From positions 29,845,891 to 29,909,890 of the forward strand of contig NC_055990.1 in assembly GCF_018446385.1 (NCBI RefSeq): a stretch of 64,000 nt of DNA, read 5' to 3'. Below are positions 51,533 to 63,682 of this stretch, piece after piece. Source of the DNA: Zingiber officinale (lineage: Eukaryota; Streptophyta; Magnoliopsida; Zingiberales; Zingiberaceae). Under the pieces are notes generated by a model. It was not told the origin of the DNA. It worked only from the letters and a program-made list of their open reading frames with translations, and made no database searches. Numbering within the stretch: position 1 is the first letter of the stretch; each line of letters opens with the position of its first letter. The position numbers were made by a program, and so were the translations under genes.

Positions 51533-52603
51533 ATGGACGAGGCTGGAAGAATACACAATGTGGCACTCTCACAAGAAGAGTTGGACACTCTGGTCGAGAT
51601 GAGGGCCGCCAAACTTGTGGAGCAAAAACAAAAAGCGTCAGCCGAGTGGCCGGAGCAGCAAGCAACATCTGTGTCGGGTGGCCGAGCGGAAGCACCTCAA
51701 GCCACCGTTGCATTCCATCGGGCCTTATTCTGCACCCCTGAAGCCATACCAGCTCGGAGAGATAGAGGATCTTCTTCCGACGAAATGCCTAGGCGAGAAG
51801 ACAGAAAGGGGAAAGCTCCCCAAGAGGATTCATCTCCCGAGCGGATCAATCGCCAACTCTCGGAGGCTATTCTACGAGACCCTTTGCCCAAGCATTACGT
51901 GCCTCCGACGATCGGCGAGTACAATGGAACAACAGACCCGGATGATCATCTGGGTAAGTTCGATAACACAGCTACGCTCCATCAGTATACAGATGGAGTA
52001 AAGTGCCGAGTCTTTCTTACCACTTTATCGGGATTGGCTCAATGGTGGTTTCGGAGGCTGCCGGACGGATCTATCACTAGTTTCAAGGACTTCCGAACGG
52101 CCTTCCTCCACCACTTCGCCAGCAGTCGGCGTTATCAGAAGACAAGTGTCAGCTTGTTCGCAATCAAGCAAGAGCCGAGAGAATCGCTTCGAGCTTACAT
52201 CCAGCGATTCAACCAAGTGGCGATGGATATTCCCACAGCCACATCGGAGACAATGATGAATGCCTTCACGCAATGCCTTGTGGATGGGGACTTCTTCCGG
52301 TCGCTCATCCGAAAGCCGCCCCGAGATTATGATCATATGCTGCACCGGGCCAATGAATATATCAATGTGGAAGAAGCGCAGGCAGCCAGGAAAAAAGAAA
52401 CACCAACCGAACGGGCTCCTCATGACGAGCGGAGACCCTTAGCCGCTCATCAACCGCCGAGGGGACCAAGGGCCGAAGCAACCTGCTCCCCTCGTGTGAG
52501 GTCCCATACATCTGATTCCCATCCCTCCAACATGCCCATCAAAAGCTCTTGCCTTAAGGACCTTAGTGAAAGGATCTATAGGTCATCACCTGATGCAATC
52601 TAG
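51533..52603 (+). pseudogene. Element C gag fused to antisense copia sequence
   Basis: A 356-codon open frame. Residues 1 to about 322 are a good Tat gag: 'MDEAGRIHNVALSQEELDTL', 'PPTIGEYNGTTDPDDHLGKF', 'SSRRYQKTSVSLFAIKQEPR', 'YINVEEAQAARKKETPTERA'. Near 52500 the frame crosses into the reverse complement of a copia RNase H terminus. The last ~35 residues are therefore accidental. The normal basic C-terminal part of gag is missing. An intact N-terminal and core gag may still be expressed, but no fusion to protease is possible. Confidence 0.88.
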
Positions 52604-55225
52604 GCGGCAACAACTTCTCCTCGTTTATATGATTCCTCGTATTGGGTGGTACTTGCGCTCTATTGTGTTTACTTGCCTTATAGACTTATGGTTTCTTCGA
52701 GTTTGCTACTGCACCAACATTATTACAATAAATTGTAATAATCTTTGGACAAACCAGAAATCATATCTAAGTCTATCTTGAGGTTATTGAGTCATTCAGC
52801 TTTTATAGCTACCTCAGAGGCTTGCCATATACTAAGCTTCTATGGTGGAGTCCAGAAAAACACCTATGCTTATCACTCTTCCATAGTTATGACTTTACCT
52901 CCTAAAGTAAACACAAAACCCCGAGATTGACTTATTATTGTCCCTATCCGATTGGAAGCCAAAATCCGTGCAACCCACAAGGACCAAATTAACTGCCTTG
53001 TAAGCTAGCATATAATCTCTAGTGCCTCTAAGGTACTTCAATATATGCTTTACTGCAATCCACTGTCCTTGTCCAGAGTTATTTTGATATCTGCCAACTA
53101 TGCCCTTGGCAAAACAGATTTCTTATCTCGTGCATAGCATTTATTAGGCTTCCGACAGCATAAAGAATCGCTTTATTTCCTTTATCTCCTTTGATGTCTA
53201 CAGAGACATATCTTTAGATAAAGTTACTCCATCCTTAAAAGGTAAGAAACCTTTCTTGGAGTTTTGCATGCTTTAAAACGAGCAAGGATTTTTCCGATGT
53301 ATGAAGCTTGGGATAAGTAAAATATTCTTTTCTTGCGATCCCTTATTACTTTGATCTCAAGAATATATTCATTCTCCCAAGTCCTTTATATCGAATTGTT
53401 TGGACAACCATACCCTTACTTCTGGCAACATTTTGATATTGTTTCCAACTACAAAAAATGTTATCTATGTATAGTACAAGAAATACCACCACGCTTCCAT
53501 CACACCTTTTGTATACACAAGACTTACCCGGTTACTAAATAAATCCATAGGTCTGAATTACTTTGATAAACCGGATGTTCCAAGACCTTGAAGCTTTGCC
53601 TCAGTCCATAGACTGATTGAGCTTTACACAAGATGCTCTTAGCCATTTGTAATGAACCCTTCTGGTTGCTATATATGGATGCTTTCTTCAAGACTTCCAT
53701 TAAGGAATGCTGTCTTGACATCCACTTGCCAAATAAATAAAAGAATCCGGATAGACTTAAGCATGGCTACCCGTGAAAAAGTTTCCTTTTTCATCTAACC
53801 TTGCTTTGAAAGTTTCTACCTTCCTGTCTATCCCTCTTTTCCTATTATAGACCTTTTTATACCCAAAGGCTTTTACACCATTTGGTGGTTCTACAAGCTT
53901 CCAGATTTTATTAGAATACATATATTCTAATTCTGTTATTCATTACTCTTTGCCAAGATATTGCATCTTTATCTTGGAGTGCTTCGTCATATGTCCGGAG
54001 ATCAGGTTCATGTCCTCCAGGGATCGAGTCCAAAAACTCTCCCAAAACATGAATCTTTTTAGGTTGCATAACAACCCTCCCACTACAATAAGACACTTTC
54101 TGTAATTGTGTATCAATTTGTGATACGAGTTGCAATTTTCTTATGGTATCTCATCTTGTACAGTTGGTACTAGGTTAGACATGTCCTTTATTATTTCCTT
54201 AAGAACAAATTTACTTATGAGCACGTGGTTCATTATATAGTCCTTTTCTAAAAATCAGTCATTTATGCTAACAATGACCTTCTGATTTTTAAGACTATAA
54301 ACCTACTTTTGTTTATCTAGGATATCTTACAAACAAGTGAACTCCTATCCAACTTATCATTATCTCTCTTTAGCATATGTGCTGGATTACCCGAATCCGA
54401 ATATGCTTCAAAATAGGTTTTCACCTATTCAGCAATTCTATATGAGTAGAGAGTTCTAACTTGGAAGGTACTATGTTCACTTTTGTTATCAGAGTTTATC
54501 CTTAAAACAAATTTGGTAATTTTCTGAATAACTCATCATCTATCTAATTATTTCATAAGAGTCTTTTACCTTCTTTCTACTACACCATCCTTGTTGGGGT
54601 GTACCAGGTGCAGTTAGTTGGGGTTGAAATCCAACTACTGATAAGTGACTCCTAAAATCTCTCAAGAGGTACTTGCCACTATGATCTTACCATAGTGACA
54701 TTTACTTTAACATTTCTCCGCATCAGCCTTGTACTCTTTGAACTAATCAAAGTACTTAGTCTTGCGGTACATTAAGTAAATTTATTTGTATCTTGAATAG
54801 TTGTCTATAAAATAGATGAAATATTCAATACTACCTCTTGTCTGGATAGTCATAGGATCACATAAATCAGAATGAACCGATTTCAACATATCTTTGACTC
54901 CATACCCCTTGGACTTAAAAGCTTCTTGGTTATTTTCCTTCCAAGTAAGACTCGCAGGTTGGAAAGATTTCCACTACTAATGAACCCAAAAGTTCATCAG
55001 CTACCAATGGATCCTACTTAAGTTAATATAACCTAGCTTTAGATGCCAAAGATATAATTGGTTCATTTCCGAAGGTTGCTTTCTCTTAAAATTAGAAGAT
55101 GTGTGACTAATTTTCATTTGTTGCATCATGGGAGTTATTGGATTATAAATTGTCAACCAACATACCAGAATAGATAACTTGCCTATTTTTCTTGATAACA
55201 ACTTTGTTATCAAAATAGACACAAT
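52505..55225 (-). pseudogene. Copia pol remnant (gag-pre-integrase, integrase, reverse transcriptase, RNase H)
   Basis: Minus strand. 55001-55222: gag-pre-integrase 'LYLWHLKLGYINLSRIHW'. 54560-54640: integrase 'GTPQ' block. 53911-54135: linker to reverse transcriptase, 'IPGGHEPDLRTYDEALQDKD'. 53524-53721: reverse transcriptase, 'SRQHSLMEVLKKASIYSNQK' to 'AQSVYGLRQSFK', corresponding to the DVKTAFLNG and YGLKQ blocks. 52505-52930: RNase H and the terminal 'PIDPFTKVLKARAFDGHV'. Many stops and shifts; no functional product. Confidence 0.82.
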
Positions 55226-57125
55226 ATCTATTCTATAATAGTTTAGAAACTGAAATCAGGTTCTTTCTAAACTTAGTATGTAAAGACAATTCCTAATAAT
55301 CCAAATTTTATTCCTATTAGAGAATAAACCTCTCCCACTGCAACAGCTGCTACTTTTGCAGTAGTGCCCATGTGGACGGTGTTTTTATTTTCATTTAGTT
55401 GTCGGGTTTCAACCCTGCAATGAATTGCAGACATGTCATCCCATATCTACACACCAGGTACCGGTAGATAACTCCACTAAACATGTATCAACTAATGAAT
55501 AAAATACACCTATACTGTTCTTAGTTCTAAGAGGACAGTCTACCTTAATGTCCAAATTCTATTTCCAATCAATTATAATTGGGACCACTAAGTCTATCCT
55601 AAAGTATATCAGCTAGGGATTGACCATCTTCCTAAGAATCACAAAAATATTTGGTTAAGACCAACTCCTTAAAAATCCCCATGAATTTTGTATGCCACGT
55701 TAGTGTGGACGTATACAAATTCAAAGAGGAAATTTTATCATTTAATTTTATTATCTCGTCAACCTTACTTTATGACGAATAAAATTAATAGTTGGTCTAT
55801 CAAATATTTGGTCAAGACTCTAAATTTAAAATAATATTGATTCCTCTAACAATACTATTTAAATTTACCAACACCTCAAAACACCGTGAATTTTGCATGT
55901 CACGTTAGTGTGGACGTATACAAAATCAACATTTGTAAGAGGAGGGTTTTACCCATTAACTATCTTGTCAACGTAACTTTATGACAAATAAAATTATCTC
56001 AAACACCGTTAATTTTGTATGCCACGTTAGTGTGGACGTATACAAAATCAATCATTTGTAAGAGGGGTTTTAACCCTTTAATTTTATTATCTTGTCAACC
56101 TAACTTTATGACAAATAAAATTATCTCAAACACCGTTAATTTTGTATGCCACGTTAGTGTGGACGTATACAAAATCAATCATTTGTAAGAGGGGTTTTAA
56201 CCCTTTAATTTTATTATCTTGTCAACCTAGTTTTATGACAAATTAATAGTTGGTTTCATTTGGTCACACAAATAATAGCAACTCTGATGGGGAGGATACT
56301 ATTAGATGTATCTAAGTGTATACCATTACTTGACACTAAGTCCATTAATAAGATTATGCCCCTTCCGTTGGGAAGATCACACGCCTTAATTAACTTCCTA
56401 TAGTCATCCAAAATGGAAGTCTGTTCTAGTGATCCGCAAACAAGCTCATCCGTTATGGAGGAAGGCACTCAGAGCCAACGCGCAAGCTTGTTTGCATCAC
56501 TTACAAATCAATAATGGAGACCATGGGATTTACTTAAAAAAATCCCTCTCCCACTTAGTTATTTATTAATGAGGAATTTTAACTATGCTAGCCTACTAAA
56601 CTTGTAAACTAACATGCACATCAAAGACAATATAAAAGCAATAAATAGAAAATCTAATTTTCAACTATTATGGCTTTTATCTCTAGTTGTCCTCCGTGTG
56701 TTGTCATCCCAAGTTGCTGCCATATTTGGCCACCGCCACCGGGTCTAGCTGTCCATCTTGCTCCTTGTTCCACTGCGCCTCGGTCCTTAGAAGGTTCCAC
56801 GCTTTGCAAGATTCGATCCGCGACATAAATAGAATTTTACAATTTTGATCCTATATTCCATAAAAGGAATGTACATGTATCTAGATCAAAAATAAAATCA
56901 TAATAAAACTAAATACAGCTCCTGCTGTATTTTATAAAACAATCATGCACACACATATAAATGCCCTTGACATGTCCAAGGGTCCAATCACACACATAAA
57001 ACTATAAGCCATAATAGTTGGATCCTGCATCCACAAAGTTAGCACATCCTACTATTATCCTGCCTAAATTATGTATGACATGTGCATAATTAAACTAATA
57101 CCAAATACACAGAGGCAAAACCCTA
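55226..57125 (-). pseudogene. Copia leader and decayed gag
   Basis: Collinear in reverse complement with 13166-15070. It includes the conserved leader near 56770-56830 ('ccacgctttgcaagattcgatccgcg') and the tandem repeats at 55680-56245. Only short frames remain, for example 56256-56468. Since two family members share this non-coding texture, the family leader may be long by nature and not just decayed. Confidence 0.6.
55680..56245. repeat. 122-127 bp repeats in the copia gag-leader region
   Basis: The word 'cacgttagtgtggacgtata' occurs at about 55696, 55901, 56023 and 56150, within units that also carry 'ttttattatcttgtcaacct.actttatgacaaat' and 'atttgtaagagg'. The 13-15 kb family member has two full units and one decayed one, so unit number varies between copies. 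Confidence 0.8.
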
Positions 57126-57139
57126 GCTCTGATACCAAT
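57126..57139 (-). promoter_or_regulatory. Copia primer binding site
   Basis: On the minus strand 'attggtatcagagc' right after the LTR, the initiator tRNA-Met complement, identical to 13147-13160. Confidence 0.9.
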
Positions 57140-59529
57140 TGTTGGTTGCTACTCGGAAAACCTATAGGTTCCACTGTACAAAAATTTTGTACAAAGGTCT
57201 GAACCTTTTCCTAGCTACCATGTGTTCTTTTAAATTAAATTTTGGATCGCCTACGGAACTTAACACGTTTGATTCAAAACTTAATCTATTTGTTCTTTTA
57301 GGTTTTGACTTGGATCTCCTGCGGAACTTAACACGTTCGACCCAAGTCTCCTTAAGTTATTAATTCCATTAAATATTAATTTCCATAAAAAGTTCGACGT
57401 GGCGAGGCACATAGCCTTCTTGGATATGGGAGCAACCACCACCGACTAGACAAAACCTTTAATAGAAAGCTAATATTTAATTTCCTAAAATAACTTTAGG
57501 TTAACCAAAGAGAACAATCAAATCACAAGGAAAAGAAAGAAAACAAAAGAACACAACTTCGAAAAACATATTCGAAATACTAGAACGTAAGCCTCTTGTA
57601 TTTGGTATTATTTCCATAAATAACTAGTATGATGCGGAAAGAAAAATTACTAGTTATACCTTGTAGAAAAACCTCTTGATCTTCTACCGTATTCCTCTTC
57701 TAACCTCGGACGTTGTGTGGGCAACGATCTTCCGAGATGAGAAACCACCAAGCACCTTCTTCTCCTCCTAGCTAGGTTCGGCCAAAACAAGAAAGCTCCA
57801 CCAAGGAAGAAGAAAAACACCAACCAAGCTCTAAGAGATGCAAGCTTCCTCTCCTTCTTCTTCTTCTTCTCCAAGTAGTATCCGGCCTCCACAAGACCTC
57901 CAAGCAATAGAGAGTTTCGGCCACCACAAAGAGGAAGAAGAGAAGAGATGATGGTCGGCCACAACACCAAGGAAAAGAGGGAGAGAAAATAATAGAGGTT
58001 GTATCTCATGAAGGCACCCTCACCCCTTCTTTTATATTCCTTGGCCTAGGCAAATTAGGAAATTTAATTACAATAAAATTTCCTCAATTTCCTTGACATG
58101 ATTTAATTTAGAAAAATAAAACAAATTTTCCAAATTAAAGTTCAATGGCCGGCCACATCATTGGAGAGCAAATTGGACAAGTTTTAATCAACAATTAAAA
58201 CTTCCTAATTTGTTTCCGGAAATTTTTTAAAAATAAAATTTATCTTTAAAAATCTCTTCATGGTTGATAAAAGGAAATTTCTATAATTTTAATTTTATCA
58301 ACATGTGGATAATTTTTAAAGAGAAAATAAATAACTCTCTACAAATAAGGAAAGAGATTTAATCTCTTTCTTTAATCTTTGTAGATCTTTTACAAGAGAG
58401 ATATTTTAATTTTAATTCTCTTTAATAAATTATTTCTTCCACATAATAAAAACTAAAATTAAAATCCCTTTTTAATTTAATTTGGCCGGCACCACTAGCT
58501 TGGGTTCAAGCTAGGGCCAGATACCTAGGCAGGCCCTAGCTTGTTCCCAAGCTAGCTTGGCCGGCCCCTATTGTGTGGGTATAGAAGGTGGGTATAGGTG
58601 GGTATAGAACTCTATAAATAAGAGGCTACGATAGGGACCGAGAGGAGGAATTGGTTTTGGTCTCCCGATAAAATTAAGCATCCCGTGTTCGCCCCGAACA
58701 CACAACTTAATTTTATCAATAATAATTCATTCCACTAGAGAACTATCATTGAACTACCGCACCAATCCCAAATTACATTTTTGGGCTCCTACTTATTATG
58801 AGTGTGTTAGTCTCCCTGTGTTTAAGATATCGAATGTCCACTAATTAAGTGAGTTACTGACAACTCATTTAATTAATATCTAAGTCCAAGAGTAGTACCA
58901 CTCAACCTTATCGTCATGTCGGACTAAGTCCACCTGCAGGGTTTAACATGACAATCCTTATGAGCTCCTCTTGGGGACATTATCAACTTAGTATCTCTAG
59001 GACACAGTTTCCTTCTATAATCAACAACACACATTATAAGTGATACCATTTCCCAACTTATCGGGTTTATTGATTCATCGAACTAAATCTCACCCATTGA
59101 TAAATTAAAGAAATAAATATCAAATATATATGCTTGTTATTATATTAGGATTAAGAGCACACACTTCCATAATAACTGAGGTCTTTGTTCCTTTATAAAG
59201 TCAGTATAAAAGGAACGACCTCAAATGGTCCTACTCAATACACTCTGAGTGTACTAGTGTAATTATACAATCAAGATAAACTGATACCTAATTACACTAC
59301 GACCTTCTAATGGTTTGTTCCTTTCCATTTTGGTCGTGAGCTACTGTTTATAATTTATAAGGTACTGATAACATGATCCTCTGTGTGTGACACCACACAC
59401 CATGTTATCTACAATATAAATTAATTGAACAACTACATTTATCACAAATGTAGACATTTGACCAATGTGATTCTTATTTCTAGATAAATGTTTATACCAA
59501 AAGCTAGGCTTTTAGTATACACTCTAACA
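57140..59529 (-). repeat. Copia family Z LTR, copy 4
   Basis: 2390 bp, TGTTGGTTGC to ACTCTAACA, the shortest full copy. It has a single ~147-bp AT repeat unit (58310-58440) where other copies have two or three. The TATA region on the minus strand is changed to 'atataaaagaaggg' at about 58024-58037. The leader frame (57650-58009) is longer but related. Confidence 0.9.
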
Positions 59530-60090
59530 GTCCGGCAGCTCCAGATCCACGCAGTCGGTTGCAGCCAAGAGCGGGCAAGTGGACCGGAAATCACTTTCGG
59601 GCCCGGGGACTTAGAAGGAGTCGAAGTGCCCCACGACGACGCCCTGCTCATTAAAGCGGTAATAGCAAATTACACTATTCACCGCATATTTGTTGACACA
59701 GGGAGTTCGGTCAACATCATATTCAAGAAGGCGTTTGACCAGCTGCAAATTGATCGAGCCGAGCTGCTTCCCATGACAACCCCGCTCTACGGGTTTACGG
59801 GTAACGAAGTTCAGCCGGTCGGACAGATCCGGCTGACTACCTCGCTGGGAGAGGAGCCACTCAGGAGGACCAGGACAATAAATTTTGTGGTGGTCGATTC
59901 TCCCTCGTCCTACAATGTCATTTTGGGCCGACCGGCGCTCGGCGAATTCCGAGCAGTCGTCTCAACCTTCCAAGGTGGGAGAGGTACGGGGAGATCAGTT
60001 AGCAGCTCGGCGGTGTTACATAGAGATGGTCCGAGCAGAATCCAACTCCGCTCGGAAGGCGCCTCGAATCGAGGTAAATGCTATCACTGA
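59530..60090 (+). pseudogene. Element C protease region
   Basis: The plus-strand frame resumes gypsy sequence at 'VRQLQIHAVGCSQERASGPE'. The aspartic protease shows 'RIFVDTGSSVNIIFKKAFDQ' and 'LYGFTGNEVQPVG', and 'YNVILGRPALGEFRAVVSTF' with both conserved blocks intact, then shifts near 59975. The N-terminal side is cut off by the copia junction; the start seen at 59488 lies in the copia LTR and is accidental. Confidence 0.87.
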
Positions 60091-60773
60091 AAAGCCACCC
60101 GCCTTAATTTATGAGGAAAAAGAGGAGGTGCAGATTCATTCGACCCGATCGGAGGCCACGACTTTTGTTGCCTCTGATCTGGAGGAGAAGCAGAAGGAGG
60201 AGCTGATCCAATGCCTCCGACGAAATCATGATGTATTCGTCTGGTCGACACATGAATTGCCTGGAATCTCGCCGAGCATAGCACAACATGAGTTGCATGT
60301 CCGACCGGACGCTCGGCCGATAAAGCAGAGAAAAAGAGATTTCACGAGCGTAACTCCATCATCCGAGCGAGGTCGAGCGGAGGCCGGCCATATACGAGAA
60401 GTACAGTTCCCGAGTTGGCTAACGAGTATTAGTCTCCAAGCGGGCGACAAGTGGAGAGTCTAGATTGATTTTGGGACTTAAACAAAGCATGCCCCAAAGA
60501 TTTTTATCCCCTGCCCCAGGACTCTACGGCTGGCTGTGAATTAATTTGTATGCTCGACGCCTACCAAGGGTATCATCAAGTGCCGCTCGCTCAAGAAAGT
60601 ATTCGTAACGGCCGACGGCACATATTGCTATAATGCGATGCCGTTCGGATTGAAGAATGGGGCCACTTATCAACGCTTGATGAACAAAGTATTCAGGAAG
60701 CGGATCGGCGGAATCTGGAAGTTTATGTGGACGACATCCTTATCAAGTCCGAGCGGCTGACCTCTTCAAGGAC
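60050..60773 (+). pseudogene. Element C reverse-transcriptase N-half, broken
   Basis: The linker is well kept ('EEKEEVQIHSTRSEATTF', 'VFVWSTHELPGISPSIAQHE'). A small deletion with shift follows at 60350-60385, where B reads 'SAEQNAIIRAEVEKLLEAGH'. A TAG stop at 60461 falls in the 'KWRV-IDF' block. Another deletion near 60590 removes the end of 'YQGYHQVQLAREDQEKVSF'. Catalytic block 'CMLDAYQGYHQ' is present at 60549-60582. Confidence 0.85.
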
Positions 60774-61856
60774 ATGGAAGAAACCTTCCGAATGTGCAAA
60801 TATGGAGTCAAGCTAAATCCTCAAAAGTGCCTGTTCGAGCAAGGGCGTTTCTTGGGGTACATAGTGACCGAGAGGGGAATTGAAGCCAATCCCAGCAAGG
60901 TGAAAGCTCTGCAAGACATGCCGCCTCCAAGGAATACAAGGGAAGTGCAGCGATTGACCGGTCGGATAACTGCTTTATCCAGATTCATCTCCAAAACCGC
61001 CTACCGGAGCCTACCATTCTTCAAAATTTTGCGCAAGGCCACTAAATTTCACTGGGACGAGGAATGCGACCTAGCATTTGAAGAATTGAAGACATATCTT
61101 AATTCTTTGCCTATACTAGCCAAGCCGATCGGGGGTGAGTCACTTTATATTTATCTGTCGTCAACTGAACATGTTGTAGGCTCAGCACTTGTGAGGGCGA
61201 GCGGTGAAGAGCAACCGGTGTATTTTCTAAGCCACATTTTAAAAGATGCTGAATCTCGTTACACCGGGCTCGAGAAGTTGGCCTTTGCTTTGGTTCTAGC
61301 CGCTCGGCGCCTTCGACCATATTTCTTGGCTCACACCATCATCGTCCGGACAAACAGTCCGCTAGGAAGAGTGCTGTTGAATCCAGAAGCGTCCGGACGG
61401 CTCATCAAGTGGACGACAGAACTAAGTGAATTTGACATCCAATACCAGCCCCGCTCGGCGATCAAAGCGCAATCCTTGGCTGGTTTTGTGACCGAAGTGC
61501 AGAGGCCAGAGCTGGAAGCTATGTGGAGGATATATGTGGATGGGTCTTCCACTCGGCTCGGAAGTGGGATTGGAATACTGCTACTCTCACCCCAAGAAGA
61601 AAAGATGCACTTATCTGTCCGGCTGGACTACAAAGCCACCAACAATGAAGCAGAGTATGAGGCCCTCATAGTCGGACTGCAGGCAGCACGGCATGTAGGA
61701 GCCGGTCGGGTGACACTCTATTCGGATTCACAGTTGGCCGCTCAGCAACTTTTTGGCACCTTTGAAATCAACAGCGTTCGGCTTAAGCTCTACGCTGAAG
61801 CCTTTGAAAAACTCAAAGCTACTTTCCGAGAGGTCTTTATTCGAAAGATTCCCTGA
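60774..61856 (+). pseudogene. Element C reverse-transcriptase end, RNase H and archaeal-type RNase H
   Basis: A 360-codon frame. The active site 'VYVDDILI' is just upstream (60722-60746) in another frame. Then 'GYIVTERGIEANPSKVKAL', RNase H ('FHWDEECDLAFEELKTYL', 'RYTGLEKLAFALVLAARRL') and the second RNase H ('YVDGSSTRLGSGIGILLLS', 'ATNNEAEYEALIVGLQAAR', 'LYSDSQLAAQQLFGTF'). It ends at a TGA at 61854 where element B has CGA ('KIPRAENQ'), a CpG-type transition. Confidence 0.9.
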
Positions 61857-61880
61857 ACGGAGAACCAGGTAGCCGATGAC

Positions 61881-63218
61881 TTGGCCAAACTAGCAAGTTC
61901 TATAGTGCCGGTCACCATTCAGCAACCAATTGAAAAAGTATTGCTGGTAGCGCACGTCGACCGGATGGAAAGCCTCACGTTTCCAAGCGACTGGAGGACA
62001 CCCATCATAGAGTTCCTCCGCTCGGGAGCCACACCGACCGATCGGGATGAAGCCCAGCTGCTCAGGAGGAGGGCCGGTCGGTTCACACTCATCGGTGATC
62101 AGCTCTACAAGAAGACTTTCTCACGTCCGCTGTTGAAATGCGTGAGCTCGGAAGACTCGGCTTACATTCTCCAAGAAGTACATCAAGGATCGTGTGGAGG
62201 GCATCCGGGCGGACGATCATTAGCTAAGAAGATCCTGCTAGCTGGATACTTTTGGCCGACCTTACAAATAGACGCCGCTCGGACAGTATCTACATGCCTT
62301 TCGTGCCAGAAGTATCACAACTTCTCCCACCGACCGGCAGAGGAGATGAAGGCATCAACCGTCTCATGTCCGTTCGATCAATGGGGAATGGATATCGTGG
62401 GTCAATTTCCGATGGCGACCGGGCAGAGGAAATTTTTGCTGGTGGCGGTCGATTATTTCTCCAAGTGGGTGGAAGCCGAGCCACTAGCCAGGATCACCGA
62501 ACAGATGGTCAAAAAATTCATATGGCAACACATCATCTGTAGGTTCGGTATCCCTCGCCGATTGGTTTCCGACAATGGGCGGCAATTCACAGGGAAGGTG
62601 CTAGAAGATTGGTGCAAAAGCTATGGCATTGAGCAACACTTCACGTCCGTGGCTTACCCCCAAAGCAACGGTCAAGCCGAAGTAGCCAACCGGGAAATTC
62701 TCCGTATTCTGCGCGCTCGGCTCGACCACGTGGGAGGAAGTTGGCCGGATGAAGTGCCGGGCATTTTATGGGCCATCCGGACGACTCCTAAGGAAGCGAC
62801 GGGCGTCACACCTTTTCATCTGGTGTACGGCGGCGAAGCAGTCATTCCGGTTGAAGTCGGCGTCGAGTCCGTCCGGGTCCAATTGTACGATGAAGGCAAC
62901 GCCGATCGGAGGAACATGGAGCTGGATTTGATTGACGAGGAGCGAGCCAAGGCATCCGTTCGGCTGATGGCATACCGTCAACGAATGAAGCAAAACTACA
63001 ACCGCCGCGTCATTCCCCGATCATTCCAGGTCGGCGACCTTGTCTGGAAGAAAGTCAAACCGGTCGGCGACGTCGGCAAGCTTGAAGCTCCGTGGGCAGG
63101 CCCCTTCAAAATCATCGAAAAGCTCCGCTCGGGCGCATATTATTTGGAGGATGAGGACGGCCGACAGCTAGATAGACCGTGGAGCGCGAACCACCTCCAG
63201 CCTTACCGGGCGGGGTGA
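61881..63218 (+). CDS. Element C integrase (open frame)
   Basis: A 445-codon uninterrupted frame that would be the C-terminal part of the polyprotein. It starts in the last RNase H residues ('MAKLASSIVPV'). Zinc-binding HHCC: 'VHQGSCGGHP' and 'CLSCQKYHNFSHRP' (residues ~98-150). Core: 'WGMDIVGQFP' (Asp ~171), 'LVSDNGRQF' (Asp ~231), 'YPQSNGQAEVANRE' (Glu ~267), spaced as D,D-35-E. C-terminal module: 'GDLVWKKVKPVGDVGKLE' and 'GPFKIIEKLRSGAYYLED', ending 'SANHLQPYRAG'. It is the only fully open pol domain in the window. Because the upstream frame stops at 61854, it is unlikely to be made as part of a working polyprotein. Confidence 0.9.
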   Translation: MAKLASSIVPVTIQQPIEKVLLVAHVDRMESLTFPSDWRTPIIEFLRSGATPTDRDEAQLLRRRAGRFTLIGDQLYKKTFSRPLLKCVSSEDSAYILQEVHQGSCGGHPGGRSLAKKILLAGYFWPTLQIDAARTVSTCLSCQKYHNFSHRPAEEMKASTVSCPFDQWGMDIVGQFPMATGQRKFLLVAVDYFSKWVEAEPLARITEQMVKKFIWQHIICRFGIPRRLVSDNGRQFTGKVLEDWCKSYGIEQHFTSVAYPQSNGQAEVANREILRILRARLDHVGGSWPDEVPGILWAIRTTPKEATGVTPFHLVYGGEAVIPVEVGVESVRVQLYDEGNADRRNMELDLIDEERAKASVRLMAYRQRMKQNYNRRVIPRSFQVGDLVWKKVKPVGDVGKLEAPWAGPFKIIEKLRSGAYYLEDEDGRQLDRPWSANHLQPYRAG

Positions 63219-63682
63219 AAGGTGTGCCAATGTAAATCATCCTGTGTACTTTTTTCGACTGAATACTTGAAATGCAGAAATGAAAAATCAAGAGAACAAA
63301 TATAAGGCATCGTCAACAAGGAACGAAGGCCCCGCGTCGTTTGGCCGGAGGTAAATGGGTCGAGCCAAGCGCTCGAAGATCGAAGACCCAGTACCTTCCG
63401 GATGGAGGTAAATTATCCGAGCCAAAATGCTCGACGAAGCAGACCCTGAGCTGTTTGGCCAGGAGTACGTTCTCCAAGCTAGGTGAAAAGGGCATATGGA
63501 TTATCCGAACCAAGCGCCCGAATAGTAAAGGCCTCCCAACCGATTGGATTCGCAAGCAAATGACACGTGTCGTTCGGCCGGGCACAAAGACTGTCCAAGC
63601 GCGAGATAAGTTATGAGGGCCAAGGTCGCTCGACCTGGCGAGGAGTTAGCCTTAAAGGCCGTCTAGCCCAGAAGTTAAACCG
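63219..63682. other. Element C post-integrase spacer
   Basis: No gene. Contains a loose 3-fold repeat at 63325-63480: 'aaggaacgaaggccccgcgtcgtttggccggaggta', 'aagacccagtaccttccggatggaggtaaattatccgagcc' and 'cagaccctgagctgtttggccaggagta'. It precedes the regular minisatellite. Confidence 0.5.

Larger units (their letters stand above)
52505..59529 (-). mobile_element. Truncated copia family Z element in element C
   Basis: Minus-strand Ty1/copia element with its 5' LTR on the right (57140-59529), primer binding site 57126-57139, decayed gag, gag-pre-integrase, integrase, reverse transcriptase and RNase H down to about 52505. The 3' LTR is absent: the sequence passes from the RNase H C-terminus straight into element C gag. 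Together with the ~0.39 kb missing from element C this shows one deletion that removed the 3' LTR and adjoining gypsy DNA. No duplication can be tested. Confidence 0.88.

Noticed and set aside
54160-55000. tRNA or other RNA genes in the AT-rich copia interior
   Set aside because: No cloverleaf or box A/B pattern; the stretch is collinear with copia integrase.
59488-59529. Start codon at 59488 as the true beginning of the protease frame
   Set aside because: These bases are the end of the copia LTR; the gypsy sequence begins only at 59530, so the start is accidental.
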